Notes: generated by a model not told the origin, from the letters alone. A stretch of DNA of 64,000 bases from Streptomyces griseorubiginosus (GCF_001514195.1 NZ_KQ948740.1:399712-463711), one strand, 5' to 3'. Positions 34,567-43,297 are shown, counted from the stretch's first letter. Translations and numbers: made by a program.

Positions 34567-35598
34567 GTGACCATGAACAATGCGGGGGGCCGGCGCAAAG
34601 CGCCGACGATCCACGACGTGGCACGCGAGGCGGGGGTCTCGCGGGGCACCGTCTCGCGTGTGCTCAACGGCGGACACTACGTCTCCCCCGCCGCGCAGGA
34701 GGCGGTCAACTCCGCCATCCGCAAGACGGGTTACGTCGTCAACCGGCACGCCCGCTCGCTGATCACCGGACGCTCCGACTCGGTCGGCTTCCTCCTCACC
34801 GAGCCCCAGGAGCGGTTCTTCGAGGACCCCAACTTCAACGTCCTGCTGCGCGGCTGCACCCAGGCGCTCGCCGCGCACGACATCCCGCTGCTGCTGATGC
34901 TGGCGGGCACCGAGGACGAGCGGCGCCGGATCAAGCGGTTCATCACGGCCGGCCACCTCGACGGGGTGCTCCTGGTGACCAGCCATTCCGCCGACCCGGT
35001 GGCCGAGGAGCTGCACAAGGCGGGCGTGCCCGTCGTCCAGTGCGGCAAGCCCATGAGGTCCGGCTCCAAGGTGAGTTACGTGGCCGCGGACGACCGGGAC
35101 GGCGCCCGGGACATGGTGCGCCACCTGCTGTCGCGGGGCCGCCGCCGGATCGGCATCGTGACGGGCCCGCCGGACTCACCGGGCGGAGTCGACCGCCTCG
35201 CCGGTTACAAGGAGGTGCTCGCGGAGGCGGGCATCGGCGTCGACGAGCGGCTCGTGATCTCCGGCGACTACAGCCGGGGCAGCGGGGAGGCGGCCACCGA
35301 GTCCCTGCTGGCCCGCGCGCCGGACATGGACGCCGTGTTCGTCGCTTCCGACCTCATGGCCCTGGGCGCCCTGACCGCACTGCGCCGCGCGGGCCGCCGG
35401 GTCCCGGAGGACGTGTCGGTGGGCGGCTTCGACGACTCCGTCGCGGCGACCGAGGCCACCCCCGCCCTCACCACGATCCGCCAGCCCTACGACCGCATCA
35501 GCGCCGAGATGGTCCGCGTCCTGCTGGCCCAGCTCGGCGGCGAGGACCCGGCGGCGGTGATCCTGCCGACGGAACTGGTGCGACGGGAGTCGACGTGA
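34567..35598 (+). CDS. LacI family transcriptional regulator
   Basis: The 343-residue protein has an N-terminal LacI helix-turn-helix (TIHDVAREAGVSRGTVSRVL) and hinge, then a periplasmic-binding-like effector domain (VGFLLTEPQERFFEDPNFNV, GHLDGVLLVTSH, DAVFVASDLMALGAL, VGGFDDSVAATEATP). GTG 34567 and ATG 34573 are equally possible starts, since neither has a strong ribosome-binding site. The divergent GH42 gene is the obvious target, with a galactoside as likely inducer. Confidence 0.92.
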   Translation: MTMNNAGGRRKAPTIHDVAREAGVSRGTVSRVLNGGHYVSPAAQEAVNSAIRKTGYVVNRHARSLITGRSDSVGFLLTEPQERFFEDPNFNVLLRGCTQALAAHDIPLLLMLAGTEDERRRIKRFITAGHLDGVLLVTSHSADPVAEELHKAGVPVVQCGKPMRSGSKVSYVAADDRDGARDMVRHLLSRGRRRIGIVTGPPDSPGGVDRLAGYKEVLAEAGIGVDERLVISGDYSRGSGEAATESLLARAPDMDAVFVASDLMALGALTALRRAGRRVPEDVSVGGFDDSVAATEATPALTTIRQPYDRISAEMVRVLLAQLGGEDPAAVILPTELVRREST

Positions 35599-36214
35599 CG
35601 CCTGCGGCAGCGGGGCCGTATGGGGGCGGTGGGGACGGACCTGGCTCGTGAGCACGCGGGGGGGGGCGGCAGGCGGGGGCTTGCGGTCGGGAGTGCTCCG
35701 GGAGGGGGCCGGCCCTCAGCTGCAGTCGGTAGCGCTCCGGGAGGGCGCCGGCCCTCAACTGCGGTCGGTAGCGCTCCAGGAGGGCGCCGCCCTCAACCGC
35801 GGTCGGTAGCGCTCCGGGAGGAGGCCCGACCGGCGACCGCGGTCGGCGCGACGGCGGGCGTGGAAGGACGCCGAGGGCGTGGATTTCCCGCCACCGCGGG
35901 TGCGGCGGGACGTCGAGGGCGTAGATGCCCTGTCCCCGCGGGCGTGGCGGGACGCCGAGGGCCGGGCTGCCGCCACCGGTGGGGTCGGGATCGGCCTCAG
36001 TGCTCAGCAGGCACGTGACCGGTGCGGGCGATCGCACACGCGTTGTCCGGCGCGACGGGGGGCCATCCGCCTCCGCGCGGTCGCAGCGGATCGCCGATGC
36101 CGGTGAAGCGCGGTGCCCCGACCGGTCAGGATCGGAGAAGCGGTCCCCGCTCCCCCGGCCTAGCGTGAGACCACCGGCGGAAAACGTCGGGAACGCCTCA
36201 CGGAGGAGCACACC
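35599..36214. other. 616-bp intergenic region dominated by tandem repeats
   Basis: No credible gene was found. About four copies of a 38-39-bp unit (gtcggtagcgctccgggag; starts 35686, 35725, 35764 and 35802) are followed by about three copies of a ~50-bp unit around ggcgggacgccgagggcgt (roughly 35860-35970). The rest up to 36214 is non-repetitive and holds the VOC promoter and its GGAGGAG ribosome-binding site. Confidence 0.7.
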
Positions 36215-36565
36215 ATGACCGCCGGACTGAAGACGATCATCTACCCCGTCAAGGACCTAGCCGCCGCGAAGGCGCTGTTCAGCGCGCTGCTGGGGGTGGA
36301 GCCCTACGCGGACGAGCCGTACTACGTCGGCTTCAAGGACGCGGGGCAGGACGTCGGCCTCGACCCGAACGGTCACGCCCGCGGCATGACCGGGCCGGTC
36401 CCCTACTGGCACGTCGACGACATCCGGGCCACGCTCGCGGCGCTGATGGAGGCAGGCGCGGAGACCCTCCAGGACGTCCAGGACGTCGGTGGCGGCAAGC
36501 TGATCGCCTTCGTCAAGGACGCGGACGGCAACCTGGTGGGGATCACCCAGGACCCCCAGGCCTGA
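36215..36565 (+). CDS. VOC family protein (glyoxalase/dioxygenase fold)
   Basis: The 116-residue protein is a single vicinal-oxygen-chelate domain (TIIYPVKDLAAAKALFSALLG, YWHVDDIRATLAALMEAGAE, AFVKDADGNLVGI). Two beta-alpha-beta-beta-beta modules are visible. It could be a small resistance or glyoxalase-like protein, and metal ligands are not certain. GGAGGAG precedes the ATG. A MarR gene follows on the same strand after 65 bp. Confidence 0.88.
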   Translation: MTAGLKTIIYPVKDLAAAKALFSALLGVEPYADEPYYVGFKDAGQDVGLDPNGHARGMTGPVPYWHVDDIRATLAALMEAGAETLQDVQDVGGGKLIAFVKDADGNLVGITQDPQA

Positions 36566-36578
36566 GCCCTCCTTGCAC

Positions 36579-36593
36579 ATGCACTAGTTGCAT
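36579..36593. promoter_or_regulatory. Inverted repeat upstream of the second MarR gene
   Basis: ATGCA (36579-36583) and TGCAT (36589-36593) form a perfect inverted repeat around ctagt. It lies 37 bp upstream of the MarR start in locally AT-rich sequence, a standard site for MarR autoregulation. Confidence 0.45.
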
Positions 36594-36630
36594 ACTCAAC
36601 GAACGGACGGTTCGGTGTTACCGTTCACTT

Positions 36631-37020
36631 ATGGCGGTGAACACGGCCGGGACCGGTCTCGAGGAACGGTGGCGGGACATCCTGTCGGTGCACGCGCGCA
36701 CGATCTGCGAGATCGACCGCGTGCTGCACCCGCACGGGCTGGGCGCGAGCGATTTCGAGGTGCTCGACATCCTCGCCACCGAGTCGCCCCGGGAGGGCGA
36801 CCAGTGCCGGGTGCAGAACCTCGTCGGCCGGGTGCACCTGAGCCAGAGCGCGCTGTCCCGGCTGATCGGCCGCCTCGAGAAGGACGGCCTGGTGGAGCGG
36901 TCGGTGTGTGTGGAGGACCGGCGGGGCGTGTGGGTCTCCCTCACCCGCAAGGGCCGTGACCTGCACGCGGAGGTACTCCCCCTGCAACGCGAGGTGCTCG
37001 CCCGCACGCTGGCCGAATAG
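36631..37020 (+). CDS. MarR family transcriptional regulator
   Basis: The 129-residue protein has a winged helix with HPHGLGASDFEVLDILATES, a recognition helix near HLSQSALSRLIGRLEKDGLVER and a wing containing SVCVEDRRGVWVSLT. Cysteines occur at the wing and in DQCRVQNL, so redox sensing is possible but unproven. It lies downstream of the VOC gene, which may be a co-regulated target. Confidence 0.9.
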   Translation: MAVNTAGTGLEERWRDILSVHARTICEIDRVLHPHGLGASDFEVLDILATESPREGDQCRVQNLVGRVHLSQSALSRLIGRLEKDGLVERSVCVEDRRGVWVSLTRKGRDLHAEVLPLQREVLARTLAE

Positions 37021-37032
37021 GTTCCGGGGCGC

Positions 37033-37147
37033 GGCAGCAGATCGCAGGGTGCGGGGTTCGCCGGCAGAGCGCAAGGGGCGAGGCCCGGCAGCAGATCGCT
37101 AGGGGCAAGTCCCGGCAGCAGATCGCCGGGGGCGAGTCCCGGCACGG
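37033..37147. repeat. 27-bp tandem repeat after the MarR gene
   Basis: Copies of ggcagcagatcgc and derivatives begin at 37033, 37063, 37087, 37114 and (partial) 37141. The last three have an exact 27-bp period (unit ggcagcagatcgc plus aggggcgagtccc). The repeat starts 13 bp after the MarR stop and ends just before the AraC start. Confidence 0.75.
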
Positions 37148-37182
37148 TCATCCGCCCGGCGAGAGCAGTACCGGCCGCCCCC

Positions 37183-38274
37183 GTGAGGGACGCTGTGAAA
37201 CCCGGCCCCCTCCCGCCCGGCATGAGGTCTCGCCCCCGGGGTCATGCTGAACAGCAGACGCCGAGCGGGGAAGGGGCTGACGACGCCTTGGCCGGGGACG
37301 AGGAGCGTGCCGCCGAGTTCAGCAGCTACGCGACGACCTCCCTGGAGGAGGCGCACGACGCGATCGCGGCCCACTACTACGACCTGCGGCTCGAAGTCGC
37401 CGGACCGGCCGCGCGGTTCGCCACCCGGCTCGACGTAGTGGAACTCGGCGCGCTCACCGTGGGAGACGTGCGGTTCGGCACCGAGATGCGGATGAGCTTC
37501 GGCGAACCGGGCGTCTACCACGTCGCCGTGCCCTTCAGCGGCTGCTTCAGCATCCAGGAGGGGGGCGGCAGGGTGGAGGTCTCGACCCCGGGGCGGGCCC
37601 TGGTCTTCGATCCGGGCCGGGACATCCGTGTCGACACCTGGTCCGCCGACTGCCAGGCCCTCACCGTGAAGATCGACAAGGTGGCCGTGCTACGGCAGTT
37701 GGAGGTGCTCCTGGGCCGCTCGGTGAGCCGTCCGCCGCGCTTCGGGCCCTATCTGGACGTCTCCCGCGGGCCGGGGCTGAGCTGGATGCGGCTCGCGATG
37801 TGGAACCTGCTGGAGCGGGACGTGGCGCACGGACTGCTGAGCCGTCCCATGATCCGTGGCCGTCTCGAACAGACGCTCCTGGAGGGGATGCTGCTCGCCA
37901 CGGACCACACCTTCCGCGAGGCGCTGGAGGCCCCGCCCCCGCCGATGCGGCCGGCGTCCGTGAAGCGGGTCATGGACGCCGTACAGGAACTGCCCGCCGA
38001 GCCGTACGACGCCAACCGGCTCGCGGCCATCGGCCAGGTCGGTCTGCGCACCCTCCAGGAAGCCTTCCGCAGGCATGTCGGCATGTCGCCGATGGCCTAC
38101 GTCCACGAGGTGCGGCTCCAGCGGGTGCACCGGCAGTTGCGGGCGGCGGCGCCGGGGACGACGACCGTGACGGACGTGGCCCACGCGTGGGGGTTCGTGC
38201 ATCTGGGACGTTTCGCGCGCCGGTACCGGGAGCGCTTCGGGGAGTCGCCCTCGCAGACCCTGCGCTCGGTGTGA
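37183..38274 (+). CDS. AraC family transcriptional regulator
   Basis: The protein has up to 363 residues. An N-terminal AraC-binding cupin-like domain (about 50-220) is followed by an AraC double helix-turn-helix at the C-terminus (LAAIGQVGLRTLQEAFRRHV; TDVAHAWGFVHLGRFARRYR, ending FGESPSQTLRSV). The start is uncertain. GTG 37183 gives the longest product, while GTG 37195 (GAGGGA just upstream) and ATG 37222 are alternatives. Effector and targets are unknown, and no catabolic gene sits beside it. Confidence 0.88.
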   Translation: MRDAVKPGPLPPGMRSRPRGHAEQQTPSGEGADDALAGDEERAAEFSSYATTSLEEAHDAIAAHYYDLRLEVAGPAARFATRLDVVELGALTVGDVRFGTEMRMSFGEPGVYHVAVPFSGCFSIQEGGGRVEVSTPGRALVFDPGRDIRVDTWSADCQALTVKIDKVAVLRQLEVLLGRSVSRPPRFGPYLDVSRGPGLSWMRLAMWNLLERDVAHGLLSRPMIRGRLEQTLLEGMLLATDHTFREALEAPPPPMRPASVKRVMDAVQELPAEPYDANRLAAIGQVGLRTLQEAFRRHVGMSPMAYVHEVRLQRVHRQLRAAAPGTTTVTDVAHAWGFVHLGRFARRYRERFGESPSQTLRSV

Positions 38275-38548
38275 GCCGTCGCGCCCGCCGATCCGCCGCG
38301 TTTTGCGGACATGCGCCTCGTATTCCGGAGCGACGGCCTCTCGGATCGGTCCTATGGTCGGGACACGGCGATCGCACGGCGCACCGGGGATGAGCAGGGT
38401 CGGCGCCGCTCATCCTCTGTTCCGCGGGCGAGAACCGGGGTGCGGTGGCGGGAGCAGGTCCGCACCTTCTGCGGGCCCGGCCGCTCCCCCTCCGTCGTAA
38501 GTGGTGGCCGGGCCCCCACTGTGTGGTCAGCCCTGCGGTCCTGTGCCG

Positions 38549-38944
38549 TCAGCCCTGCGGTCGCGCCAGCAGCGTGCGCACGCCCTCGGAGGTGAGCGTG
38601 AGCGGATGCGTGGAGCTGGCGTCGATCGAGAGCGACAGGTCGCCGTCGGGCCACTGCGCGGCGAGTGCGCCGAGCGGCACCAGGCGGTAGCGGGAGACGA
38701 ACGGCAGCAGCTCGGCCATCTCCGTCTCGGAGGTGAACACGGGCACCACGGGAGCTCCGTCCTGCTGTTCCAGCACGGGCAGCGCCACGGTGGTGTCCTC
38801 GTCGGCGGCGTCGTCCGGCACCGGGATGAGCACCTCGCTGGTGGCGAGCGTGTCCAGCGCAGTCGTGTCCTCGGTGTTCTGCGTCAGCGCGTCCAGCGCC
38901 CGCTGGGCCGGTGTGGCGGTGTGGTCATTGGCGGGTGTGTCCAT
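38549..38944 (-). CDS. SseB-like protein
   Basis: The 131-residue protein matches the SseB N-terminal domain family: ATSEVLIPVPDD, PVFTSETEMAELLPF and LVPLGALAAQWPDGDLSLSI, ending GVRTLLARP. Its function in actinobacteria is not established. The ~40-residue N-terminal segment is Thr/Ala/Asp-rich. It stands alone between the AraC gene and the isochorismatase-like gene. Confidence 0.83.
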   Translation of the reverse strand: MDTPANDHTATPAQRALDALTQNTEDTTALDTLATSEVLIPVPDDAADEDTTVALPVLEQQDGAPVVPVFTSETEMAELLPFVSRYRLVPLGALAAQWPDGDLSLSIDASSTHPLTLTSEGVRTLLARPQG

Positions 38945-39070
38945 GGCAGATCCCCTGGTAGCGGCTGTCGTGCAGGCCCGCCCGCGGACATGATCGCCCG
39001 GGGCGCGGTCCTGCTCGCGTACCCGACCGTGCCGAGAGCATGCGTACGGGAGGTCGCGGAATCGGCGGCC

Positions 39071-39613
39071 TCAGGACGCGAGGACCTCGTCCACCGTGAC
39101 GATCCGGACGAGCGGGCCGTACATCCCCATCAGGTCGAGCGCCTTGCGGTGCGCGTCGTCGTCCACGCCGGCGCACGCGTCGGACACCACCCACGTCTCG
39201 ACCCCGGCGTCGGCGGCGGCGAGGGCCGTGGACAGGACGCAGCAGTCGGTGCTGACCCCGGTCAGGACCAGCCGGCCCTCGGGGGCGACCCGGGCGGCGA
39301 GCTCGGGGGCCCATTTGCCGAAGGTGGTGGCGTCCAGGACGTGGGGTGCCCGGTCGGCGAAGTCGTCGGTGAGCCGCCACAGCGGGGCGTCCGGGGGCTG
39401 GAGGGCGAAGGACCACCGCGCGTAGTAGGCCCGCCAGGCACCGGTGGGCTCCGCGGGGGCGACGAAGCGGGTGAAGGTGACCCGGTCGGCGAAGGCCGGC
39501 AGCAGCCGTCGTACGCCTGCCGCCGCCTCGGCGTAGCGCGGGGCCGCCCAGGGGCTGTCGGGCTCGGCGAAGACACGCTGCATGTCGATGACGGCGAGCC
39601 GTCCCGCCGTCAT
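39071..39613 (-). CDS. Isochorismatase-like cysteine hydrolase
   Basis: The 180-residue protein has the catalytic triad pattern of the family: Asp in LAVIDMQRVF, Lys in TTFGKWAP, and Cys in GVSTDCCVLSTALAAADAG. It probably hydrolyses an amide (nicotinamidase/ureidoacrylate type). ATG 39613 has GGGGGAGG 5 nt upstream and begins the conserved part. The open frame extends back to GTG 39739 through YDDGRP-like repeats, judged to be read-through of a DNA repeat. It follows the NCS1 permease, so amide or base uptake and breakdown may be linked. Confidence 0.85.
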   Translation of the reverse strand: MTAGRLAVIDMQRVFAEPDSPWAAPRYAEAAAGVRRLLPAFADRVTFTRFVAPAEPTGAWRAYYARWSFALQPPDAPLWRLTDDFADRAPHVLDATTFGKWAPELAARVAPEGRLVLTGVSTDCCVLSTALAAADAGVETWVVSDACAGVDDDAHRKALDLMGMYGPLVRIVTVDEVLAS

Positions 39614-39637
39614 ACGGCCTCCCCCGCCACGCGGGCT

Positions 39638-39740
39638 CCCGTCGTCGAACGGCCTCCCGTCGTCGTACAGTTTCCCGTCGTCGTACGGCCAGCCGTCGTC
39701 GTACGGCCTCCCGACGTCACCCGGCCTCCTCCTGGGCACG
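39638..39740 (-). repeat. 18-bp tandem repeat at the permease/isochorismatase junction
   Basis: Five 18-bp units (cccgtcgtcgtacggcct and variants) fill 39638-39727. On the minus strand they read GGCCGTACGACGACGG, resembling the junction GGCCGTATGACG found both at the permease stop and at the isochorismatase start. The stretch ggcctcctcctgggc occurs twice at the permease end (from 39723 and 39747). Confidence 0.85.
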
Positions 39741-41210
39741 TCATACGGCCTCCTCCTGGGCGCGGACCCGGTCGCGGCCGAGGGTCAGGGTGCCGAGGAA
39801 ACCGGTCGCGAGCGCGGCCAGCACGCCGAGGTTGGCGTAGGCCCACGCGCCGGACTTGCCGCCCAAACCGAAGGGGGCGAGGAGATAGCCCTGCCAGTCC
39901 AGCCAGCCGGCCGCCGAGTTGGTGACCAGGCCCCAGCCGAGGGCGGTGGCGAGGACGGTGAGGGCCAGGGGAACGAGTGGTACGTCGCCGTAGCGGCCGT
40001 CGGGGCGGTACAGGTCGGCCTCGTCGTAGTCGCGGCGGCGCAGCGCGAGGTCGGCGAGCATGATCCCGCACCAGGCGGCGATGGGGACGCCGAGGGTGGT
40101 GAGGAAGCCCATGAACTGACCGAGGAAGTCGTCGGCGAAGAACACGATGTACACGGAGCCGGCGATCATCAGGACGCCGTCGACGAGCGCGGCCAGCGGT
40201 CGCGGGATCCGCAGGCCCGCGGACAGCAGGGCGAGGCCGGAGGAGTAGATGTCGAGGACCGCGCCGCCGACCAGGCCGAGGACGGCGACGACGGCGAAGG
40301 GCACCAGGAACCAGGTGGGCAGGAGGGTGGTGAGGGCGCCGATCGGGTCGGCGGCGACGGCGGCGCTGAGCTTGGTGGAGGAGCCGGCCAGGAGCAGTCC
40401 GAAGACCAGCAGGAGCAGGGGGGCCACGGAGGCGCCGAACGTGGCCCAGCCGATCACGCCCCGGCTCGACGAGGTGCGGGGCAGATAGCGGGAGTAGTCG
40501 GCGGCGGCGTTGACCCAGCCGAGGCCGAAGCCGGTCATCATGAAGACCAGGGCGCCGATGAACTCCTGCGCGGAGCCCGCGGGGAGGGCGCTGACGGTGC
40601 CCCAGTGGATGTGGTCGGCGACGAGACCGACGTAGACGACGGTCAGCACGCCGGTGACCACGGTGATCACGGTCTGGAGCCGCATGATCAGGTCGAAGCC
40701 CATCACTCCGCCGACGACGGTGAGCCCCGCGACCACGATCAGTGCGATCACCTGGGTCCCGGTGCCGCCGCCCCAGCCCAGCTCCCTGAAGACGGTCGCC
40801 GTGGCCAGGGTGGCGAGCGCACACAGCACGGTCTCCCAGCCGACCGTGAGCACCCAGGAGACGACCGACGGCAGCCGGTTGCCGCGCACTCCGTAGGCGG
40901 CGCGGCTGAGCACCATCGTCGGGGCCGAACCGCGTTTGCCGGCGACCGCGACGAAGCCGCACAGCAGGAACGAGAAGACGATCCCGATCACCCCGGCGGC
41001 CAGTGCCTGCCAGAAGGAGATCCCGAAGCCGAGCGCGAAGGAGCCGTAACTCAGGCCCAGGACGGACACGTTGGCGCCGAACCACGGCCAGAACAGGGTG
41101 CGGGGAGTGCCTTTGCGTTCGGCGTCGCCGATCACGTCCAGCCCGTGCGTCTCCACCTGGAGCTGCCGGGCGGTGGATCTGCTGTCGGGTAGCCCCGTGG
41201 TGTCTGTCAT
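39741..41210 (-). CDS. NCS1-family nucleobase/cytosine permease
   Basis: The 489-residue permease has about 12 helices. It carries the NCS1 features PWFGANVSVLGLSYGSFALG in TM1, SRAAYGVRGNRLPSVVSW and GWVNAAADYSRYLPR. It imports a purine, pyrimidine, hydantoin or thiamine-precursor base by cation symport, and the exact substrate is open. The gene ends EEAV-TGA, and the next gene was probably once overlapping (ATGA), now separated by repeats. Confidence 0.88.
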   Translation of the reverse strand: MTDTTGLPDSRSTARQLQVETHGLDVIGDAERKGTPRTLFWPWFGANVSVLGLSYGSFALGFGISFWQALAAGVIGIVFSFLLCGFVAVAGKRGSAPTMVLSRAAYGVRGNRLPSVVSWVLTVGWETVLCALATLATATVFRELGWGGGTGTQVIALIVVAGLTVVGGVMGFDLIMRLQTVITVVTGVLTVVYVGLVADHIHWGTVSALPAGSAQEFIGALVFMMTGFGLGWVNAAADYSRYLPRTSSSRGVIGWATFGASVAPLLLLVFGLLLAGSSTKLSAAVAADPIGALTTLLPTWFLVPFAVVAVLGLVGGAVLDIYSSGLALLSAGLRIPRPLAALVDGVLMIAGSVYIVFFADDFLGQFMGFLTTLGVPIAAWCGIMLADLALRRRDYDEADLYRPDGRYGDVPLVPLALTVLATALGWGLVTNSAAGWLDWQGYLLAPFGLGGKSGAWAYANLGVLAALATGFLGTLTLGRDRVRAQEEAV

Positions 41211-41411
41211 CGTCGATCCGCCTGTTCAGATGTGTGGGGCCGACGGTAGGCAGGGGGCGGCGGGGCGTCAATCAGGAGTAGCTCGCTCCTGGGTGGGGAC
41301 TTGATGCACAGGCCGGATGTTCGGTGAGCCCATGGGAGCCGCCCGGCCAGGCTTCTCCGGTTCAGCCACGAGCCGGGGAGGCCGCAGCGAGTCGGCACCG
41401 GAGGCGACCGG

Positions 41412-42102
41412 TCAGTCCAGGGTGCCCTTCTCGCAGACCTGGCGGGCTACCTCGCGCAGTTTGACGTTGTTCTCCTGCGAATAGCGCTTCAGCACGTCGA
41501 AGGCCTGGTCCTCGGTGAGGTGCCGGCTGCCCATGAGGATGCCCATGGCCTCGCCGATCACATGGCGGGTGGCGACGGCCTGCTCCATCTGGGCGTAGGT
41601 GCGCGCGGCCGACAGGGCGACCGCCGCGTGCGAGGCGAGCAGCCAGCCGGCCAGCTCACTGGCCTCGGTGAACGCGCCCGGCTCGCGCGAGTAGAGGTTC
41701 AGCGCGCCGAGGTCGTCGTCCTCCGTGAACAGCAGGAAACCCATCATGCTGCCCACTCCGAGGGCACGGGCCCGCGGGGCGAACACCGGCCATCGCTCGC
41801 TCTCGGCGTCCAGGTCGGCGATCCGGTAGGTCCGTTCGCCCTGTGAGGTGCGGGCTGCGTCGTAGCAGGGCCCCTCCGCCAGCCGCTCCTGCAACCGGTC
41901 GCTGTCGACGACCAGCCCGTCCGTGGCGGAGAGGGTCTCGACCTTGCGGTCGTGCAGCGGCCGAGGTGCAGCCCTCCACGAGTTCCGTGGCCGAGGCGCT
42001 GATCCGGTCGAGTGTGCCCGACACCGAGTCCTGCGCCAGGAGATTGCGGGCCATCCCCGCCATCTGCCGGGCGAAACCACTCCAGTCCACGACGTCCTCC
42101 AC
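41412..42102 (-). pseudogene. GAF-ANTAR regulator interrupted by a frameshift
   Basis: The start (GTG 42102, AAGGAG upstream) encodes DVVDWSGFARQMAGMARNLL...ATELVEGCTSAA, typical of GAF-ANTAR proteins. The rest continues in another frame from about 41957 (LHDRKVETLSATDGLVV...) through the GAF domain to an intact ANTAR RNA-binding domain (ATRHVIGEAMGILMG...AFDVLKRYSQENNVKLREVAR). About three residues seem missing at the junction, consistent with a small deletion. Either a true pseudogene or a sequencing error. Family members bind nascent RNA hairpins to prevent termination. Confidence 0.8.
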
Positions 42103-42178
42103 CACTGCTCCTTCCGACAGTGGACCCCTACCCGCCCCAGCGGAATCCTCACGGGACGGGGTGTGGGTCCGTCGGTCG

Positions 42179-42209
42179 CGGGCCCCGCACCCGAGGGGTG
42201 CGGGGCCCG
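42179..42209. terminator. Strong 14-bp hairpin terminator
   Basis: CGGGCCCCGCACCC (42179-42192) pairs perfectly with GGGTGCGGGGCCCG (42196-42209) across a 3-nt loop. It lies 15 bp downstream of the MerR-clamp gene stop and upstream of the GAF-ANTAR gene. There is no U tract, as is usual in streptomycetes. Confidence 0.8.
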
Positions 42210-42223
42210 GCACCGGCGGCGGG

Positions 42224-43297
42224 TCAGTCGTCGAGGCGGACCGGCATCAGCAACGAGAAAGCCTCCTCGTCGTCCGAACGGCGGATCGTGATCGGGGCCG
42301 TGGGGGTGACGAGCTCCAGGGCCAGTCGGTCGTGTGATCCGGCGGCCAGTGCGTCCACGGCGTCGAGCAGGAAGTCACGGTTGACCGCCACCCGGTCCGG
42401 GGCGCCGTCGGCGTCGGCGTGGAGGGTCACCGTGCCGTCGTCCTGAGCCGCGAGCACGCTGAGGGTCTGACCCCCGTCCTCGCCGGAGCGCACCGGGCCG
42501 GTCTCCAGGGCCTGCCGGAAGGCGGACGCGTCGACGAGGACGCGGCGCCCCGCGGTCGGCGGGATCAGACGGCGGTAGTCGGGGAAGTCGTGGTCGAGGC
42601 GCGGACCGGCCGCCTGCCGGTCCCCGGCCTCCAGCGTCACGCGGTCCCCGTCGACGATCAGCCGGACCGCACCCTCACCGTCCAGCAGCGCCCGGATCGC
42701 GTCGGCGAGCGGGGTGGGCACCACGAGCTGCACCCGGCCGCCCTCGTGCCCGGCGACACCGGTCCGCGCGACCGCCAGGCGGTAGCGGTCGGTGGCCACG
42801 ACATGGAGGCTCTCGCCCTCGATGTCGAACAGGATCCCGCCGAGCATCGGCAGGTCCGGGTCGGTGCTCACCGCGAACCGGACGGTGTCCAGCGCGGCCG
42901 CCAGCTCCGGTGCGGCGAGGGACAGCCGGAGGGCGGTACGGAGCGAGGTCATGACGTTCTCCCGGTGATCGAGTACGGCGCGGAGCGCGGAGAACTCGTC
43001 ACGGGCGGCGGACAGCCCCCGTTCGAGACGGGCCAGGTGTGCCTCCAGCAGCGTGCGGACCAGCTCGGGGTCCGCACCGGACCAGCCGGCCAGCACCAGC
43101 CGGATGTCCGCCAGCGGCATCCCGGCCCGGCGCAGACGGCCCAGCAGCCGGGCCTCCTGGACCTGACCGGGCGCGTACCAGCGGTATCCGCTGACCGGAT
43201 CCACCCAGGCCGGCACCAGCACACCGGCCCGGTCGTAGAACCGCAGGGCGCTCACACCCAGTCCGCTGTCCCGGGCCGTCTCGCCGATGCTGCGCAT
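42224..43297 (-). CDS. MerR regulator fused to DNA polymerase III beta (sliding clamp)-like domains
   Basis: Residues 1-70 of this 357-residue protein are a MerR winged helix (MRSIGETARDSGLGVSALRF, SGYRWYAPGQVQEARLL), followed by a coiled coil (about 75-115). The remainder matches clamp domains 2 and 3: LPMLGGILFDIEG and VATDRYRLAVART, DFPDYRRLIPPTAGRRVLVD, and the terminal EEAFSLLMPVRL. Clamp domain 1 is missing. ATG 43297 has GGAGAA 4 nt upstream. Such fusions are known in actinobacteria but their function is not. It may be a ligand-controlled regulator using the clamp fold as sensor or dimer platform. Confidence 0.88.
   Translation of the reverse strand: MRSIGETARDSGLGVSALRFYDRAGVLVPAWVDPVSGYRWYAPGQVQEARLLGRLRRAGMPLADIRLVLAGWSGADPELVRTLLEAHLARLERGLSAARDEFSALRAVLDHRENVMTSLRTALRLSLAAPELAAALDTVRFAVSTDPDLPMLGGILFDIEGESLHVVATDRYRLAVARTGVAGHEGGRVQLVVPTPLADAIRALLDGEGAVRLIVDGDRVTLEAGDRQAAGPRLDHDFPDYRRLIPPTAGRRVLVDASAFRQALETGPVRSGEDGGQTLSVLAAQDDGTVTLHADADGAPDRVAVNRDFLLDAVDALAAGSHDRLALELVTPTAPITIRRSDDEEAFSLLMPVRLDD

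Noticed and set aside
35599..36214. Minus-strand frame with LPERYRxQLRAG repeats
   Set aside because: The peptide repeats simply translate the 38-39-bp DNA repeat. There is no start site or family match.
39614..39739. N-terminal YDDGRP-repeat extension of the isochorismatase-like protein
   Set aside because: A strong ribosome-binding site and the conserved start lie at 39613. The extension consists only of the DNA repeat.
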